A DNA stretch of 64,000 nucleotides from Streptomyces fulvoviolaceus. Its GTDB lineage: Bacteria; Actinomycetota; Actinomycetes; Streptomycetales; Streptomycetaceae. The DNA lies in the NCBI RefSeq assembly GCF_000718165.1, contig NZ_JOEY01000015.1:124001-188000 (forward strand), written 5' to 3'. Numbering within the stretch: the first letter of the stretch is position 1; each line of letters starts with the position of its first letter. The position numbers and the translations under genes were made by a program. Below the pieces are notes generated by a model. It saw only the letters and a list, made by a program, of their open reading frames with translations. It did no database searches and was not told the origin of the DNA. Shown here piece by piece: positions 8,178-17,693 of the stretch.

Positions 8178-9431
8178 CTACTTGGCGTACATCAGCGTTC
8201 CGAAGCCCAGCTGGTCGTAGCCGCCACTGTCGGAACCGTAGTCACCGCCGCCGCCCTCGGGAGCGACGAGGTTGTAGTACATCTGCGAGATGTACTTGTC
8301 GTCGAGGGACAGGCGCCGGTTGTAGTGGAAGTGGAGCTGTGCCCACACCGGACGGACCTGGCCGCGGGAGGCGGAGGAGACCACCGTCTGGGACGACTGG
8401 GCGCAGCTCTGGCCGGTGCCCCAGGTGTAGGTCGTGAAGGGCACGTCACTGCCCAGGTTGTACTTGGCGACGTACTGGGCGGCCTTCATGAAGCGGCGGC
8501 TGTCGTACGAGTAGAGGTCGTCGCCCTGGTTCCAGGCCATCTCGCAGACGGCGCCCATCTGACCCATGCCCATGACGGTGTGGCCCTGGTCGCGTCCGGA
8601 CTCCTGCCACTGGCCGAGGGCGTATCCGTCGCTGTCGGTGTACAGGTACGGCACCGCGTGCGCGATGGAGCCGTTGCCCGCACCGGACTTGAAGTACGTG
8701 ACGGCCTGGTCGTACTTGGCGCTGTCCTCGTTGAGGATCCCGATGGCCAGGATGGAGGCCATGTTGCACAGGTCCCAGTTGGCCCAGTAGTTCGTGATGC
8801 AGGCGTCGTTGTGGTTGGTCAGGAAGCTGTTGTTGAGCGGATAGAAGACGCTGACCAGCATCTCCTGACAGGCGGCGAGGTCCAACGCGTCGTAGTCCCG
8901 CATGAGTTCGACCGCGTTGGCGAACTGCCAGCCGTAGAGGCCGGACGCGAGGAACCGGTCGGCGTTTCCGGTGACCGAAGTCAGCGTCTTCGCCCACGCG
9001 TTGAGGATGTTGGCGGCGCACACGGCGTTCGCCTCGGTGCCGCCGACCTTCCAACGCAGGGCGTTCTGGTAGGCGGCGGCGATGTCGTTGTAGAGCAGGC
9101 CGTAGTTCTGTCCGGTGCCTCCGCGGATGATCGTCGCCGTCGCGCGGTTCGTCCAGGTGGACTGGGAGTGGGAGTTGGCGGTCAGCTTGTTCCAGCCCGA
9201 CAGCCAGGGGTCCGTGCCCGCGGCGACCCTGACCTTGGCCCGGTTGATGTCGCCCGCGTTGTGCAGCATGCCCGGATGGGTCCAGGTGGCCGGTGCGGCG
9301 TCCGCCTGGGTGGCGGCGAAGGCGCCGCCGCCCAGGGCGAGGGCGGCGCCGAGACCGCCGGCGGTCTTCAGCAGACCGCGGCGGCTCAACTCGGTTTCCT
9401 GGGCGTGCCGGTGGGGGGAAGTGCGGCTCAT
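8178..9431 (-). CDS. secreted alginate-lyase-fold polysaccharide lyase, single domain
   Basis: A 417-residue exported protein of the alginate-lyase (alpha/alpha-toroid, PF05426-like) group, expected to cleave a uronate-containing polysaccharide by beta-elimination. It has a Tat signal (LSRRGLLKTAGGLGAALALG) and a mature start TWTHPGMLHNAGDINRAK. Conserved segments are AAYQNALRWKVGGTEANA, TNYWANWDLCNMASILAIG (Asn/His-type active-site region) and WQESGRDQGHTVMGMGQ. The neighbouring gene at 9457 has the same domain in the same order, so the two are diverged tandem paralogs. The start at 9431 is supported by GGAGAAGAG 6 nt upstream. It is the last gene of the leftward operon, 25 bp after its paralog. 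The real substrate could be alginate, glucuronan or a pectin-like polymer. Confidence 0.78.
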   Translation of the reverse strand: MSRTSPHRHAQETELSRRGLLKTAGGLGAALALGGGAFAATQADAAPATWTHPGMLHNAGDINRAKVRVAAGTDPWLSGWNKLTANSHSQSTWTNRATATIIRGGTGQNYGLLYNDIAAAYQNALRWKVGGTEANAVCAANILNAWAKTLTSVTGNADRFLASGLYGWQFANAVELMRDYDALDLAACQEMLVSVFYPLNNSFLTNHNDACITNYWANWDLCNMASILAIGILNEDSAKYDQAVTYFKSGAGNGSIAHAVPYLYTDSDGYALGQWQESGRDQGHTVMGMGQMGAVCEMAWNQGDDLYSYDSRRFMKAAQYVAKYNLGSDVPFTTYTWGTGQSCAQSSQTVVSSASRGQVRPVWAQLHFHYNRRLSLDDKYISQMYYNLVAPEGGGGDYGSDSGGYDQLGFGTLMYAK

Positions 9432-9456
9432 TGCTCTTCTCCAATCCGTGGGGGAT

Positions 9457-12400
9457 CTAGAGCGGGGTGATGCTCACCTCGTCGAACTCGGTGGTGCCGA
9501 GGGCCAGCGGACTGCGGGAGCAGACCACGAGGCCCACGTAGTAGGCGGCGTCGCCGAAGCCGGGGATCTCGCCGGAGGCGAGGGCGGTCCAGGTGGCGCC
9601 GTCGTCGGTGGAGACGGATGCGGCGAAGGCGGTCCCGGTGCGCTTCAGCCGCAGCAGTAGGGGCAGTTGGACGGTGGCGGTGCCCGAGAAGGCGGAGGCA
9701 CCGGCCACGGTCTTGCGCAGCATGAGCTGAGCGCTGGTCCCGCCGGTGACGATCGCCCCGGCCGCCTGGTCGAACGGCGACAGCGACTTCGCCATCAGCA
9801 GCCCCACCCGGTCGGCGGTAGCGCCGGTACGGGAGACCAGCCGGGCGGTGACCTCGCAGTCACCGGTGACGGGCTGCCGTGCGAACTGCCCGGTCATTCC
9901 CTGGTTGTTGACGGTCAGATCGACTCCGGCGCCCCGCACCACGAAGTTCCCGTCTTCGTGTGAGGTGCTGCCGGGCGTACGGATCGCCACCACACCCAGG
10001 GTCCCGAAGGCGCGGTCATCGAGGACCACGTCGCCGAGGTCGCCATAGGTCCAGGGGGCGGGCGGGGGTGTGCCAACCGTGAGCGTGAGGGGGCCGGCGC
10101 CTTCGCCGGCCGCGTTGCCCACGGTGGTGGTGACCGTGAACTCGCCGGTCTCGGTGGGGGTTCCGGAGATCAGACCGGTGCGCTTGTCGACGCGGAGGCC
10201 GTCGGGCAGGCCGTCGGCGGTGAACCGCACGGGCTCGTGCGAGCCGCGCAGCAGATGCCGGAAGGCGACGCCCTTGCTGGCGAATGCCGTTGCGGCAGAG
10301 GTGAGTTGAGGGACGGACGGCGTCGGCATCGGCGCGGAAGCGGACTCCGACAGCGGGCCACGCCCGGCACTGTTCGTCTTCGCCACGGCGTAGTGGTACG
10401 TCGTCCCGGGCGCGCCGGTGGCATCCGCGTACCGGATGCGGGTGCCGGACCCCACCGGGCCGACGCCGGTCGCGAGGGTCACGTAGGGGCCGTCGGCGCC
10501 GGGGGCCCGCAGCACCTTGTAGCGGGCGGAGAGGTCCGGGTCGGTCCAGGCGAGCTCGACGGCGTCCGGGCCGCTCACGGCCTTCAGGTCCCCGGCAGCC
10601 CGGGCGGGCTTCGGCACCGACCAGACCTCGCCGGCCGAAGTGGACGTCACGGTGACGTTGTCGAAGGCGCCGGTGCCGGTCTCGGCGTACTCCTCGTCGA
10701 CGCCGAGGCAGGAGGTGAGGACGAGACCCGCGTACGCCGTGTGCCCCAACTCGACCTCGGAGGTGCCGACTTCGGTCCAACGGATGCCGTCCGGGGAGAT
10801 GGCGCCGGTGCAGCGGCGACCCTTGCGGGTCATGCGTACCCAGTACGGCGTCCGCAGCCGGTAGCCGTCGCCCGCGCCCTCGACGTACGGAGCCTCCAGC
10901 GGGGTCGCCGACTCGGGCAGGGTGCCGAGGCTGGAGATCGGGAAGGCGGCGTTCGTGGTGATGGCCGCCTGCTGCGAGGGCGGAACCGGCGTGCTGCCGG
11001 TGCCGGAGACGTCGGCTCCGGTGGACGGTCGCACCGAGAACACCCCGCTCCAGGTGTGCAGCGGCAGCCCCTGGACGATCATCGCGGCGTGCGCCGCGTC
11101 CGCGTCGAGGGAGGCCCGGAGGCTCACGCCGATCTTGGAGTACTGCGAGCTGAGCGGCCACACGATCCGCGCGGTGACCGTGCCGTCGCCGGGCAGCGGC
11201 AGGTGCACGAGGCGGTAGGTGCCGGCGGTGCCGGACGCCTCCAGCACGAACCGCTCACCGTCGAAGACGGCCGATCCGGGAATCTCCACGTCGCCGACGT
11301 CCTGGGTCGACCAGGGCTCGGGGAGACCGGCGGTGACGGAGACCGGGCTCGAATCACCGCTGCCGCCTTGGGAGTTGGTGGCACTGACGATGTAGTGGTA
11401 CGTCCGTCCCGTGCGGGTGTCACGGTCGGTGTACGCCGGCTCCTCGACGCCGGCGGCGATCTCCTCGTACGGCCCCTCGACTCCGGCGGCCCGGCGGACG
11501 GTGTACGTGCTCGCCCACGCGGACGGCAGCCAGGTCACGGTGACTGACGTGCCGTCACCAACCGCCGTGACGCCCGCCGGAGCCGTCGGCACGGTGGACG
11601 CGGGCGCGGTCGTACCGGCGAAGGAGAAGGTCCCCCAGCTGGGCAGGTCGTCGTTGCTGCCCTCGATGACGCGGGCGCCGCCGGTGCCGCGGAAGACGGC
11701 CGCCTTGGTGTACGGGGTGTCGAGGCCGCGGACGCCGGCGTAGTGGGCGTAGGCCATCTCGTAGATCGGCGGCAGGTTGCCGCGGCCGATGGCGGAGACG
11801 GTCTTCTTGATGTACTTGCCGGTGCGGTCGAGGTCGGGGACGAAGGGGACGTCGCCGCCCAGGTTGTAGCGGGCGGCGTACTCGAAGTTGGCGAGGATGC
11901 GGTTCTCGTCGTAACCCCACAGGTCGACGCCCTGGTTCCAGGCGACCTGCGCGATGTCACCGGTGAGGCCGGCCGCGAGCTGTTCGTGGCCCTGGTCGCG
12001 GCCGCTCTCCTGGCCCTGGCCCGCGTCGGTGACGATGCGGTGGCCGATGCTGCCGTCGCCGGCACCGGCCGCGGCGAAGCGCAGGGCGTCCTCGAAGAGG
12101 GTGGGCTCCTCGCAGAACACGCCGATGGCCAGAATGGTCTGAAGGGCCGTCAGATCCCAGTTGCCGTTGGCGTAGAGCATGTAGCCGGACACCGCGGGAT
12201 ACCAGACGTCGAGGAAGGACTCCTCGCAGCGGGCGATGTCCGCGTCCGCCCAGCCGTCGTAGTCGCTGTGGCGGAGCAGCTCCGCCGCGTTGACGAACTT
12301 GAAGGCCTGCAGGCCCGCACCGAGCGGACCGTCGGCGCCCGTGATCATCGTCAGGGACGCCGACCAGGCGTTGAGGATGTCGCGGGCCTTGTCGGCGTGG

Positions 12401-12789
12401 GCGCGGTCGCCCGTGACGCACCAGATCAACGCGTTCTGGTACGCGGCGGCGGAGTCGGCGACGGCCTGGTTCGCGAAGTTGGAGGGACCGCGGCCCCAGG
12501 AGGTGATCTGGCCGGTGTTCTGCAGCGCGTACGACGCTGAGGAACGGGCGTGGGCCGCGAGTGCCAGGTAACCGTCGTACAGCGGGGATTGCTCGGCCGC
12601 GACCGCCGCCTTCATCCGGGCGAGGTCGTCGGCGCTGTGCAGCAGCCCGGGGTGGGTGAAGGCCCGGGCTCCCGTGTTCTCCTGGGCCCGGGCCGCGCCG
12701 GGCACGAGCAGTGCGCTCGCGCCCGACGCCAGCAGCAGGGCCGCGGTGCCGCCGAGGAAACCCCGGCGGCTCGGTCCGTGGTTCATCAT
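9457..12789 (-). CDS. large secreted multidomain alginate-lyase-fold enzyme with FN3 and lectin-like domains
   Basis: A 1110-residue exported enzyme. Tat signal SRRGFLGGTAALLLASG; lyase domain at roughly residues 45-355 (FTHPGLLHSADDLARMKAAV, NGNWDLTALQTILAIG, GQGQESGRDQGHEQLAAG). Then come a fibronectin-III domain (about 370-455, with VTVTWLPSAWASTYTVRRA), a concanavalin-like domain (460-690), a second FN3 domain (LKAVSGPDAVELAWTDPD), an Ig-like putative-cadherin type domain (TADGLPDGLRVDKRTGLISG) and a C-terminal concanavalin-like domain. The added domains probably bind carbohydrate. The start is set by the ATGA overlap with the stop of the gene at 12786; a second ATG follows at once. An open frame continues upstream to 13368, but that part is the shadow of the neighbouring gene. 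Confidence 0.78.
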   Translation of the reverse strand: MMNHGPSRRGFLGGTAALLLASGASALLVPGAARAQENTGARAFTHPGLLHSADDLARMKAAVAAEQSPLYDGYLALAAHARSSASYALQNTGQITSWGRGPSNFANQAVADSAAAYQNALIWCVTGDRAHADKARDILNAWSASLTMITGADGPLGAGLQAFKFVNAAELLRHSDYDGWADADIARCEESFLDVWYPAVSGYMLYANGNWDLTALQTILAIGVFCEEPTLFEDALRFAAAGAGDGSIGHRIVTDAGQGQESGRDQGHEQLAAGLTGDIAQVAWNQGVDLWGYDENRILANFEYAARYNLGGDVPFVPDLDRTGKYIKKTVSAIGRGNLPPIYEMAYAHYAGVRGLDTPYTKAAVFRGTGGARVIEGSNDDLPSWGTFSFAGTTAPASTVPTAPAGVTAVGDGTSVTVTWLPSAWASTYTVRRAAGVEGPYEEIAAGVEEPAYTDRDTRTGRTYHYIVSATNSQGGSGDSSPVSVTAGLPEPWSTQDVGDVEIPGSAVFDGERFVLEASGTAGTYRLVHLPLPGDGTVTARIVWPLSSQYSKIGVSLRASLDADAAHAAMIVQGLPLHTWSGVFSVRPSTGADVSGTGSTPVPPSQQAAITTNAAFPISSLGTLPESATPLEAPYVEGAGDGYRLRTPYWVRMTRKGRRCTGAISPDGIRWTEVGTSEVELGHTAYAGLVLTSCLGVDEEYAETGTGAFDNVTVTSTSAGEVWSVPKPARAAGDLKAVSGPDAVELAWTDPDLSARYKVLRAPGADGPYVTLATGVGPVGSGTRIRYADATGAPGTTYHYAVAKTNSAGRGPLSESASAPMPTPSVPQLTSAATAFASKGVAFRHLLRGSHEPVRFTADGLPDGLRVDKRTGLISGTPTETGEFTVTTTVGNAAGEGAGPLTLTVGTPPPAPWTYGDLGDVVLDDRAFGTLGVVAIRTPGSTSHEDGNFVVRGAGVDLTVNNQGMTGQFARQPVTGDCEVTARLVSRTGATADRVGLLMAKSLSPFDQAAGAIVTGGTSAQLMLRKTVAGASAFSGTATVQLPLLLRLKRTGTAFAASVSTDDGATWTALASGEIPGFGDAAYYVGLVVCSRSPLALGTTEFDEVSITPL

Positions 12790-14312
12790 GATGCGGCGGC
12801 CGCCTCGGCGGTGGTGAGGAACTTGAGGTTCGTCACGTGCTCGTTGACGAACATGGGCACGCCGTCCGAGGCCAGATACCACCTCGGCTTGCCCGTGCTG
12901 TCGGCGATCACCTTGCCGTTGACGCGGAGGTTCTCGAAGGTGACGTCCTTGATCGCGTGCTCCGCATCGAGGCCGGCGATGATCGAGAGGTCGGCGTTCT
13001 CGCCGTTGTAGCTGAGGTCCTTGATGTAGACGGACTCGATGCCGCGGCCTGCCGAAGTGTTGTACTTCGGGTTGTACTCGACCCGCATGTGGATGAGCTG
13101 GCCCCAGCGGAAGTCCTCCACGCGGATGTTGTCGAACTTGACGTCCCGGACGATGTTGCTGTCGCCGACCATGAAGGCGATAGCGCCCTGGTAGGTCACC
13201 TGCGGCTCGCGGTGGTCGAGGATGTCGATGTTCTCGTAGCGCAGGTTCTCCAGCATCTCGGGGGTGTCGGAATTGCCGTGCACGCCGATGTTGATCGGGT
13301 GGGCGACGTCGGCCCAGAGGGAGCAGTTCTTGACGGTGATGTTGCGGGTGTCGCCGTAGAAGTCCCAACGGTGGGTGTAGAGGGCGACGCAGTCGTCGGA
13401 GGTACGCAGGAAGCAGCCGTCGATCGTGACGTTCTCGGAGCAGTAGAGCTGGATGCCGTCACCCCAGCCCTGGTGGCTGAAGGCGCGCAGATTCCTGATG
13501 GTGAGGTTCTTGGACTCGGCGACCCTGATGTTCTCGTACCGGGGGTTGAGGATCGTGACGCCGTCGATCGTGACGTTGTCGCACTTGCGGACGAAGACCG
13601 CGCCGCCGGTCGTGTCGTAGATCACGCCGCGGCCGATCAGCCGGGAGTTCTCCACGCCCTCGAAGATCACGCTGGAGGTGAGAACGGCGCCCGGGGCCAG
13701 GTAGACGGTGGTGCCGGTGGGCACCTTCAGGGTTCTGTCGGGGTGGGTGTGCAGACCGGGCCCGAAGTACATGACCTTCTTGTCGCCCTCGGTGGGCACG
13801 TCCTGCTCGATCGGGTTCGCGAACAGGTGCAGGCAGTCGAAGATCTTGTCGTCGATCTGGACGACGAGGTTGCGGGGCCGGTCCAGGGTGAAGCGCGCGG
13901 TGCTGCCGAGCACCTCGGGCTTGATGCCGTACGAGTCCGGGCGGATGCGGACCTTCTCGCCGCCGCCCGGGTTGTACGTGACCTCGACCTCGACGGTGCC
14001 GGAGAAGTCGAAGGCGGCCCAGGAGGAGCTCTGGGCCCTGTTGCTGCCGGTGTTCGCGTCGATCAGTGCGAGCTTGGCAAGGTAGACGCCAAGCTTCTGC
14101 CAGGTGCCGCCGAGCGGCCGGACCTTGACGGTGAAGGAGTTGTTGACAGGCACCTGCGGAAGGGTCGGGTGGATGACCACGCTGTCGCCGGTGGTGCCGG
14201 TCTCCTCCGCCGCGGCGGCCTGTGCGGTGCCCGCGATGCTGCTGGCCAAGCCGGCGGCAGCGATGACACCGGCGGCCTGGAGGGTGGTCCGGCGTGACAG
14301 GGGCGTGTTCAT
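12786..14312 (-). CDS. secreted GH28-like right-handed beta-helix glycosidase
   Basis: A 508-residue exported protein with a twin-arginine-like signal (LSRRTTLQAAGVIAAAGLA), an N-terminal beta-sandwich of about 130 residues, and a parallel beta-helix. The helix turns show NVTIDGVTILNPRYENIRVA and NLTIRNLRAFSHQGWGDGIQ. LRTSDDCVALY supplies the Asp-Asp pair expected of polygalacturonase-type enzymes, and INIGVHGNSDTPE stands where GH28 has its Gly-His-Gly. It should hydrolyse a galacturonan or related uronate chain, but the motifs are divergent and the exact family is not certain. AAGGAG lies 7 nt before the ATG. The next gene starts within its stop codon, so the pair is translationally coupled. 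Confidence 0.75.
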   Translation of the reverse strand: MNTPLSRRTTLQAAGVIAAAGLASSIAGTAQAAAAEETGTTGDSVVIHPTLPQVPVNNSFTVKVRPLGGTWQKLGVYLAKLALIDANTGSNRAQSSSWAAFDFSGTVEVEVTYNPGGGEKVRIRPDSYGIKPEVLGSTARFTLDRPRNLVVQIDDKIFDCLHLFANPIEQDVPTEGDKKVMYFGPGLHTHPDRTLKVPTGTTVYLAPGAVLTSSVIFEGVENSRLIGRGVIYDTTGGAVFVRKCDNVTIDGVTILNPRYENIRVAESKNLTIRNLRAFSHQGWGDGIQLYCSENVTIDGCFLRTSDDCVALYTHRWDFYGDTRNITVKNCSLWADVAHPINIGVHGNSDTPEMLENLRYENIDILDHREPQVTYQGAIAFMVGDSNIVRDVKFDNIRVEDFRWGQLIHMRVEYNPKYNTSAGRGIESVYIKDLSYNGENADLSIIAGLDAEHAIKDVTFENLRVNGKVIADSTGKPRWYLASDGVPMFVNEHVTNLKFLTTAEAAAAS

Positions 14313-14346
14313 GCGTAACTCCTTGCAACAGGTTCGGTAAGAGGGG

Positions 14347-15219
14347 CTACTTCAGGCCGGACGTGGACATCCCGGCGACGAAGCCGCGCTGGGCGATGAG
14401 GAAGATCAGCAGGATCGGGACGACGTACATCACGGAGGCCGCGGCCTGGAGTTCGGGGACGGGCGTACCGCCATCGTTGACGTAGGCCGTCATCACGGCG
14501 ACGGCGAGCGTGGTGCGGTCGGTGGACAGCAGCAGCTGCGGGGCGATGTAGTCGCCCCAGGTCCAGGTGAAGGCGATGATGAAGCTCGCGGACAGCACCG
14601 GCCAGGACTGGGGCAGGAAGATCCGCCAGAAGATCGTGGCGTAGCCGCAGCCGTCGACGATCGCAGCCTCCTCCAACTCCCGTGGCATGCCCGCGAAGAA
14701 CTGCCGGAAGAGGAAGACCAGATACGGCGCCGCCGACAGGCCCCACAGCACCCACGGCCAGTACGTGTCGACCATGCCGACCTTGGCGAAGATCAGGTAC
14801 GTCGGCAGCAGGGTGACCATCTGGGGCAGCATCATCGAGCCGAGCAGGACGCCGAACAGGACCTTCTTGCCGGGTGCGTCGAGCCGGGCGAAGCCGAAGC
14901 CGACCCAGGCCGAGCTGAGGGTGACGAGCGTGGCGTAGATGAGGGCGATGACCAGGGAGTTGCGGGCGTAGCCGAGGAAGTCGATCTGGTGGAAGGCGTC
15001 GGCGAAGTTGTGCCACTGGAAGACGTCGGGCAGCCAGTGGACGGGCGAGGCGGCCAGTTCCCCCTGGGTCTTGAGGCCGGAGAGGATCAGCCAGCCGAAG
15101 GGGCCGAGGAACAGTCCGGTGACGGAGACGAGGATCGTGTAGAGGACGAGGCGCTTGGCGCGTACCCGCACGCGGGCGTCGGTCGTGAGCGACTTGGGCT
15201 GCAGGCTGGTGGCGGTCAC
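14347..15219 (-). CDS. carbohydrate ABC transporter permease, MalG type
   Basis: A 290-residue inner-membrane permease with six predicted helices. The cytoplasmic coupling loop EEAAIVDGCGYATIFWRIFL is the EAA motif of the sugar-uptake (CUT1) class. The GTG start at 15219 overlaps the stop of the preceding permease as GTGA. It ends 35 bp before the GH28-like gene, so transporter and hydrolase are probably cotranscribed. No ATPase gene is in the operon; Streptomyces CUT1 systems usually share the MsiK ATPase encoded elsewhere. Confidence 0.9.
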   Translation of the reverse strand: MTATSLQPKSLTTDARVRVRAKRLVLYTILVSVTGLFLGPFGWLILSGLKTQGELAASPVHWLPDVFQWHNFADAFHQIDFLGYARNSLVIALIYATLVTLSSAWVGFGFARLDAPGKKVLFGVLLGSMMLPQMVTLLPTYLIFAKVGMVDTYWPWVLWGLSAAPYLVFLFRQFFAGMPRELEEAAIVDGCGYATIFWRIFLPQSWPVLSASFIIAFTWTWGDYIAPQLLLSTDRTTLAVAVMTAYVNDGGTPVPELQAAASVMYVVPILLIFLIAQRGFVAGMSTSGLK

Positions 15220-16214
15220 TTCTTCGCCTCCGGGTCGACGTTGTAGAACACCGCGCCGGACGTGAACTTGAAGATGAGTCCGGTCACGGCGAGGATCAGG
15301 ACGAAGAGCACCCACAGCAGGGCGGAGGCGTAGCCGTAGCGGCCGAGCGCGAAGTACTGCGCGAACACATGCATCATGTAGAGGTAGTTGGACTGCGGGA
15401 CCGTGGTGATGCCGCTCGTGTCGCCGAGGGGGGCCAGCAGCAGCGGCATGATGGTCTGCACTGAGGCGATCATCCCGGTGACCGTCTGGAAGAGCAGGAC
15501 GGGTGACAGCAGCGGCACGGTGATGCTGCGGAAGGTGCGCCAGGCGCTCGCTCCGTCGATGCGGGCCGCCTCGTGGAGTTCGCGCGGTACGTCCTGGAGC
15601 CCGGCCAGCGAGATGATCATGACGTTTCCGGCGCCCCAGAGCACCGTCATCAGCAGTACGTAGCGGGCGTAGGGATCGGCCAGCCACCCGACGGCGTCGA
15701 AGCCGAAGAAGGTCAGGACGCCGTTGGAGGCGCCGGAGTTCTGGTCGAAGAGAAGCTTGAAGGCGAGGCCCGCGCCCACCGGCGGCACCACGGCGGGCAG
15801 ATACAGCAGGGTGCGGAACAGGCCACGCGCCTTGATCGGCCGGTTCACCAGGACGGCGAGGACGAGCCCCGCGATGATCGACAGCGGCACCGAGGTCAGC
15901 GCGAACAGGCCCGCGCGGCCGAGTGAGTCCCAGGTCACCGGATCGTTCAGCAGCTCGCGGTAGTTGCCGAGTCCGACGTACTTCCAGTTGGGCGAGATGC
16001 CGTCGAACGTGGTGAAGCTCAGCCACAGCGCGTACACCATCGGCGTGACGGTCAGCAGCAGGAACCCGATGATCCAGGGCGAGGTGAACATGTAGAACGC
16101 GCGGTGCCTGCGCGCGGTCATCGAGGTCCGCGATCCGCCGACGGCCGGTGCGCGACCGGCGCGCGCGGCGGCGTCCGGCCGGTCCGCGACGGAGGAGATC
16201 TGGTCGACCGTCAT
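15216..16214 (-). CDS. carbohydrate ABC transporter permease, MalF type
   Basis: A 332-residue membrane protein with a cytoplasmic N-terminus of about 40 residues and six helices (for example FTSPWIIGFLLLTVTPMVYA). The coupling loop is HEAARIDGASAWRTFRSITV. It pairs with the MalG-type gene that overlaps its stop, and its own ATG overlaps the stop of the binding-protein gene (ATGA). Together the three form one sugar importer. Confidence 0.9.
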   Translation of the reverse strand: MTVDQISSVADRPDAAARAGRAPAVGGSRTSMTARRHRAFYMFTSPWIIGFLLLTVTPMVYALWLSFTTFDGISPNWKYVGLGNYRELLNDPVTWDSLGRAGLFALTSVPLSIIAGLVLAVLVNRPIKARGLFRTLLYLPAVVPPVGAGLAFKLLFDQNSGASNGVLTFFGFDAVGWLADPYARYVLLMTVLWGAGNVMIISLAGLQDVPRELHEAARIDGASAWRTFRSITVPLLSPVLLFQTVTGMIASVQTIMPLLLAPLGDTSGITTVPQSNYLYMMHVFAQYFALGRYGYASALLWVLFVLILAVTGLIFKFTSGAVFYNVDPEAKK

Positions 16215-17560
16215 CCCACTTGCTCCTTACCGCGCTTCAGCTGCTCGTTGATGGCCGAGTTCAGGCGCCCGGCGAGGGTGTCGACGGAGATCTGGCCGTT
16301 CATCGCGGCGGGGGCGATCTGGTTGAAGAGGGCGTCCAGCGCGTCCGCCCTGGTGTACGGAGTGAAAGAGACCACCGAGAAGTGCTTCAGCTCGTTCTCC
16401 TGCACCTTCAGCGCTCGCTTCTGGGCGTCCTCCTGGGCCGGCATCAGCGAACGCATCGACTTCAGGCTGGGGATGCCCCAGCCGCCGCCGGCCCGCGCCT
16501 TGGCCGGCTCCTCGCCGAAGAACCACTCGAAGACCCGCCACGCGGCGTCCTTGTTCTTCGCCTTCTTCGGCATCCACAGGCCGGTACCGCCCTGGCAGGC
16601 GCTGATCCGCGTGCCGCCCGCGAAGAGCGGGGCCGGCGCCAGGCGGGACACCTCGGCCAGCTTCTTGTCCGGGTAGATCATGCCGCCCATCCAGTAGCCG
16701 GAGTTCGACATGGCCAGCCGCCCGGCCTGGTACGTGGGCCCGTCCCAGCCGTTGGGGTCGGGCTGGATGAGGCTCGGCCCGACCTTGGTCTTGCAGTAGT
16801 CGATGTACCAGGCCAGCGCCTTGCGGGCCTCGGGGGCGGTGAAGTCGACCCGGGAGAAGTCGTCGTTGAAGAGGCTGCCGCCGGCGGAGGCCGTCATGGT
16901 CGTCAGGAGCGTGGACCGGGTCAGTCCGCCGTAGCTGCCGCCGAAGACGGTGGTCTGGCCGCTCTTGCGCTGCACGAGACGCTTGGCGGTCTCCTGCCAT
17001 TCCTCGTACGTGACCGGCTCGGTCTCCGACGGGTGGTCGACACCGGCCTTGTCGAAGGCCGACGTGTTGTACCAGTACATGGAGTCCTGGGAGAAGTCCT
17101 TCGCCATGCCATAGCGCGGACCCTTGCCCTGGGTACGGCCGTCGAACCGCCAGAGGTCGTTGACCGGGTCCAGGTCGTCGACCTTGAGGACGCCGCTCCG
17201 GGAAAAGTAGGGGTCCAGTTCCTCGGCCACGTCCCGCGCCGCGAAGAACGGCGAGTCCACGGCACCGACGCCGCGCACCAGGTCGGGCGGGTTGCCGCTG
17301 GTGAGCATCGCGATCAGCTTGGTGATGTCGTACTTCACCAGGACGATCTTGATGCCGAGGTCCTTCTTCGCCTGCTGGACCTGCTCCGGGAGGATGTCCC
17401 CGGAGTTGACCATCACCGTCACGGTCTCACCCGATCCGCTGACCCCGGACGACACCTGCATCGCGCAGCCGCTCAACGCCGCCGCGCCGGTGGCGGCGCC
17501 GGCCGCCGAGAGGGAGAGAAATCGGCGGCGGCTCAGCGGGGCACCAGCATGTGGGCGCAT
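16211..17560 (-). CDS. sugar ABC transporter substrate-binding lipoprotein
   Basis: A 449-residue extracellular lipoprotein that captures a sugar or oligosaccharide for the two permeases downstream. The N-terminus has a twin-arginine run (LSRRRFLSLSAAGAATG) and a lipobox (LSGCAM). The family 1 binding-protein fold is seen in AMLTSGNPPDLVRGVGAVDS and in GYWMGGMIYPDKK. The ATG at 17560 has AGGAGGTG at a 7-nt spacing, so a longer in-frame start at 17647 is rejected. It heads the operon that runs left to 8178. Its ligand is probably an unsaturated uronate oligomer released by the lyases, an inference from context. Confidence 0.9.
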   Translation of the reverse strand: MRPHAGAPLSRRRFLSLSAAGAATGAAALSGCAMQVSSGVSGSGETVTVMVNSGDILPEQVQQAKKDLGIKIVLVKYDITKLIAMLTSGNPPDLVRGVGAVDSPFFAARDVAEELDPYFSRSGVLKVDDLDPVNDLWRFDGRTQGKGPRYGMAKDFSQDSMYWYNTSAFDKAGVDHPSETEPVTYEEWQETAKRLVQRKSGQTTVFGGSYGGLTRSTLLTTMTASAGGSLFNDDFSRVDFTAPEARKALAWYIDYCKTKVGPSLIQPDPNGWDGPTYQAGRLAMSNSGYWMGGMIYPDKKLAEVSRLAPAPLFAGGTRISACQGGTGLWMPKKAKNKDAAWRVFEWFFGEEPAKARAGGGWGIPSLKSMRSLMPAQEDAQKRALKVQENELKHFSVVSFTPYTRADALDALFNQIAPAAMNGQISVDTLAGRLNSAINEQLKRGKEQVG

Positions 17561-17633
17561 GAACGCACCACCTCCTGCTCTGTCCATTCGGGATATCGAC
17601 CAAGGATCGGCTCGTCGATCACTTGATCGCAGT

Positions 17634-17657
17634 AACCGGTTCAGCAACCGGTTGCTG
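17634..17657. promoter_or_regulatory. double AACCGGTT operator
   Basis: AACCGGTT at 17634-17641 is followed by the perfect 16-bp palindrome CAGCAACCGGTTGCTG at 17642-17657. The centres are 12 bp apart, about one helical turn, so two dimers could bind on the same face. The site lies 75-100 bp before the lipoprotein start and would suit repression of the operon. Confidence 0.65.
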
Positions 17658-17693
17658 CGCGTTGGGGCAGAGCTTCTTCCTGTCCGGAAACGG

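Noticed and set aside
12790..13368. N-terminal extension of the large lyase reading frame
   Set aside because: It is antiparallel-free but out of frame with the GH28-like gene that fully occupies this stretch; the Tat signal begins at 12789.
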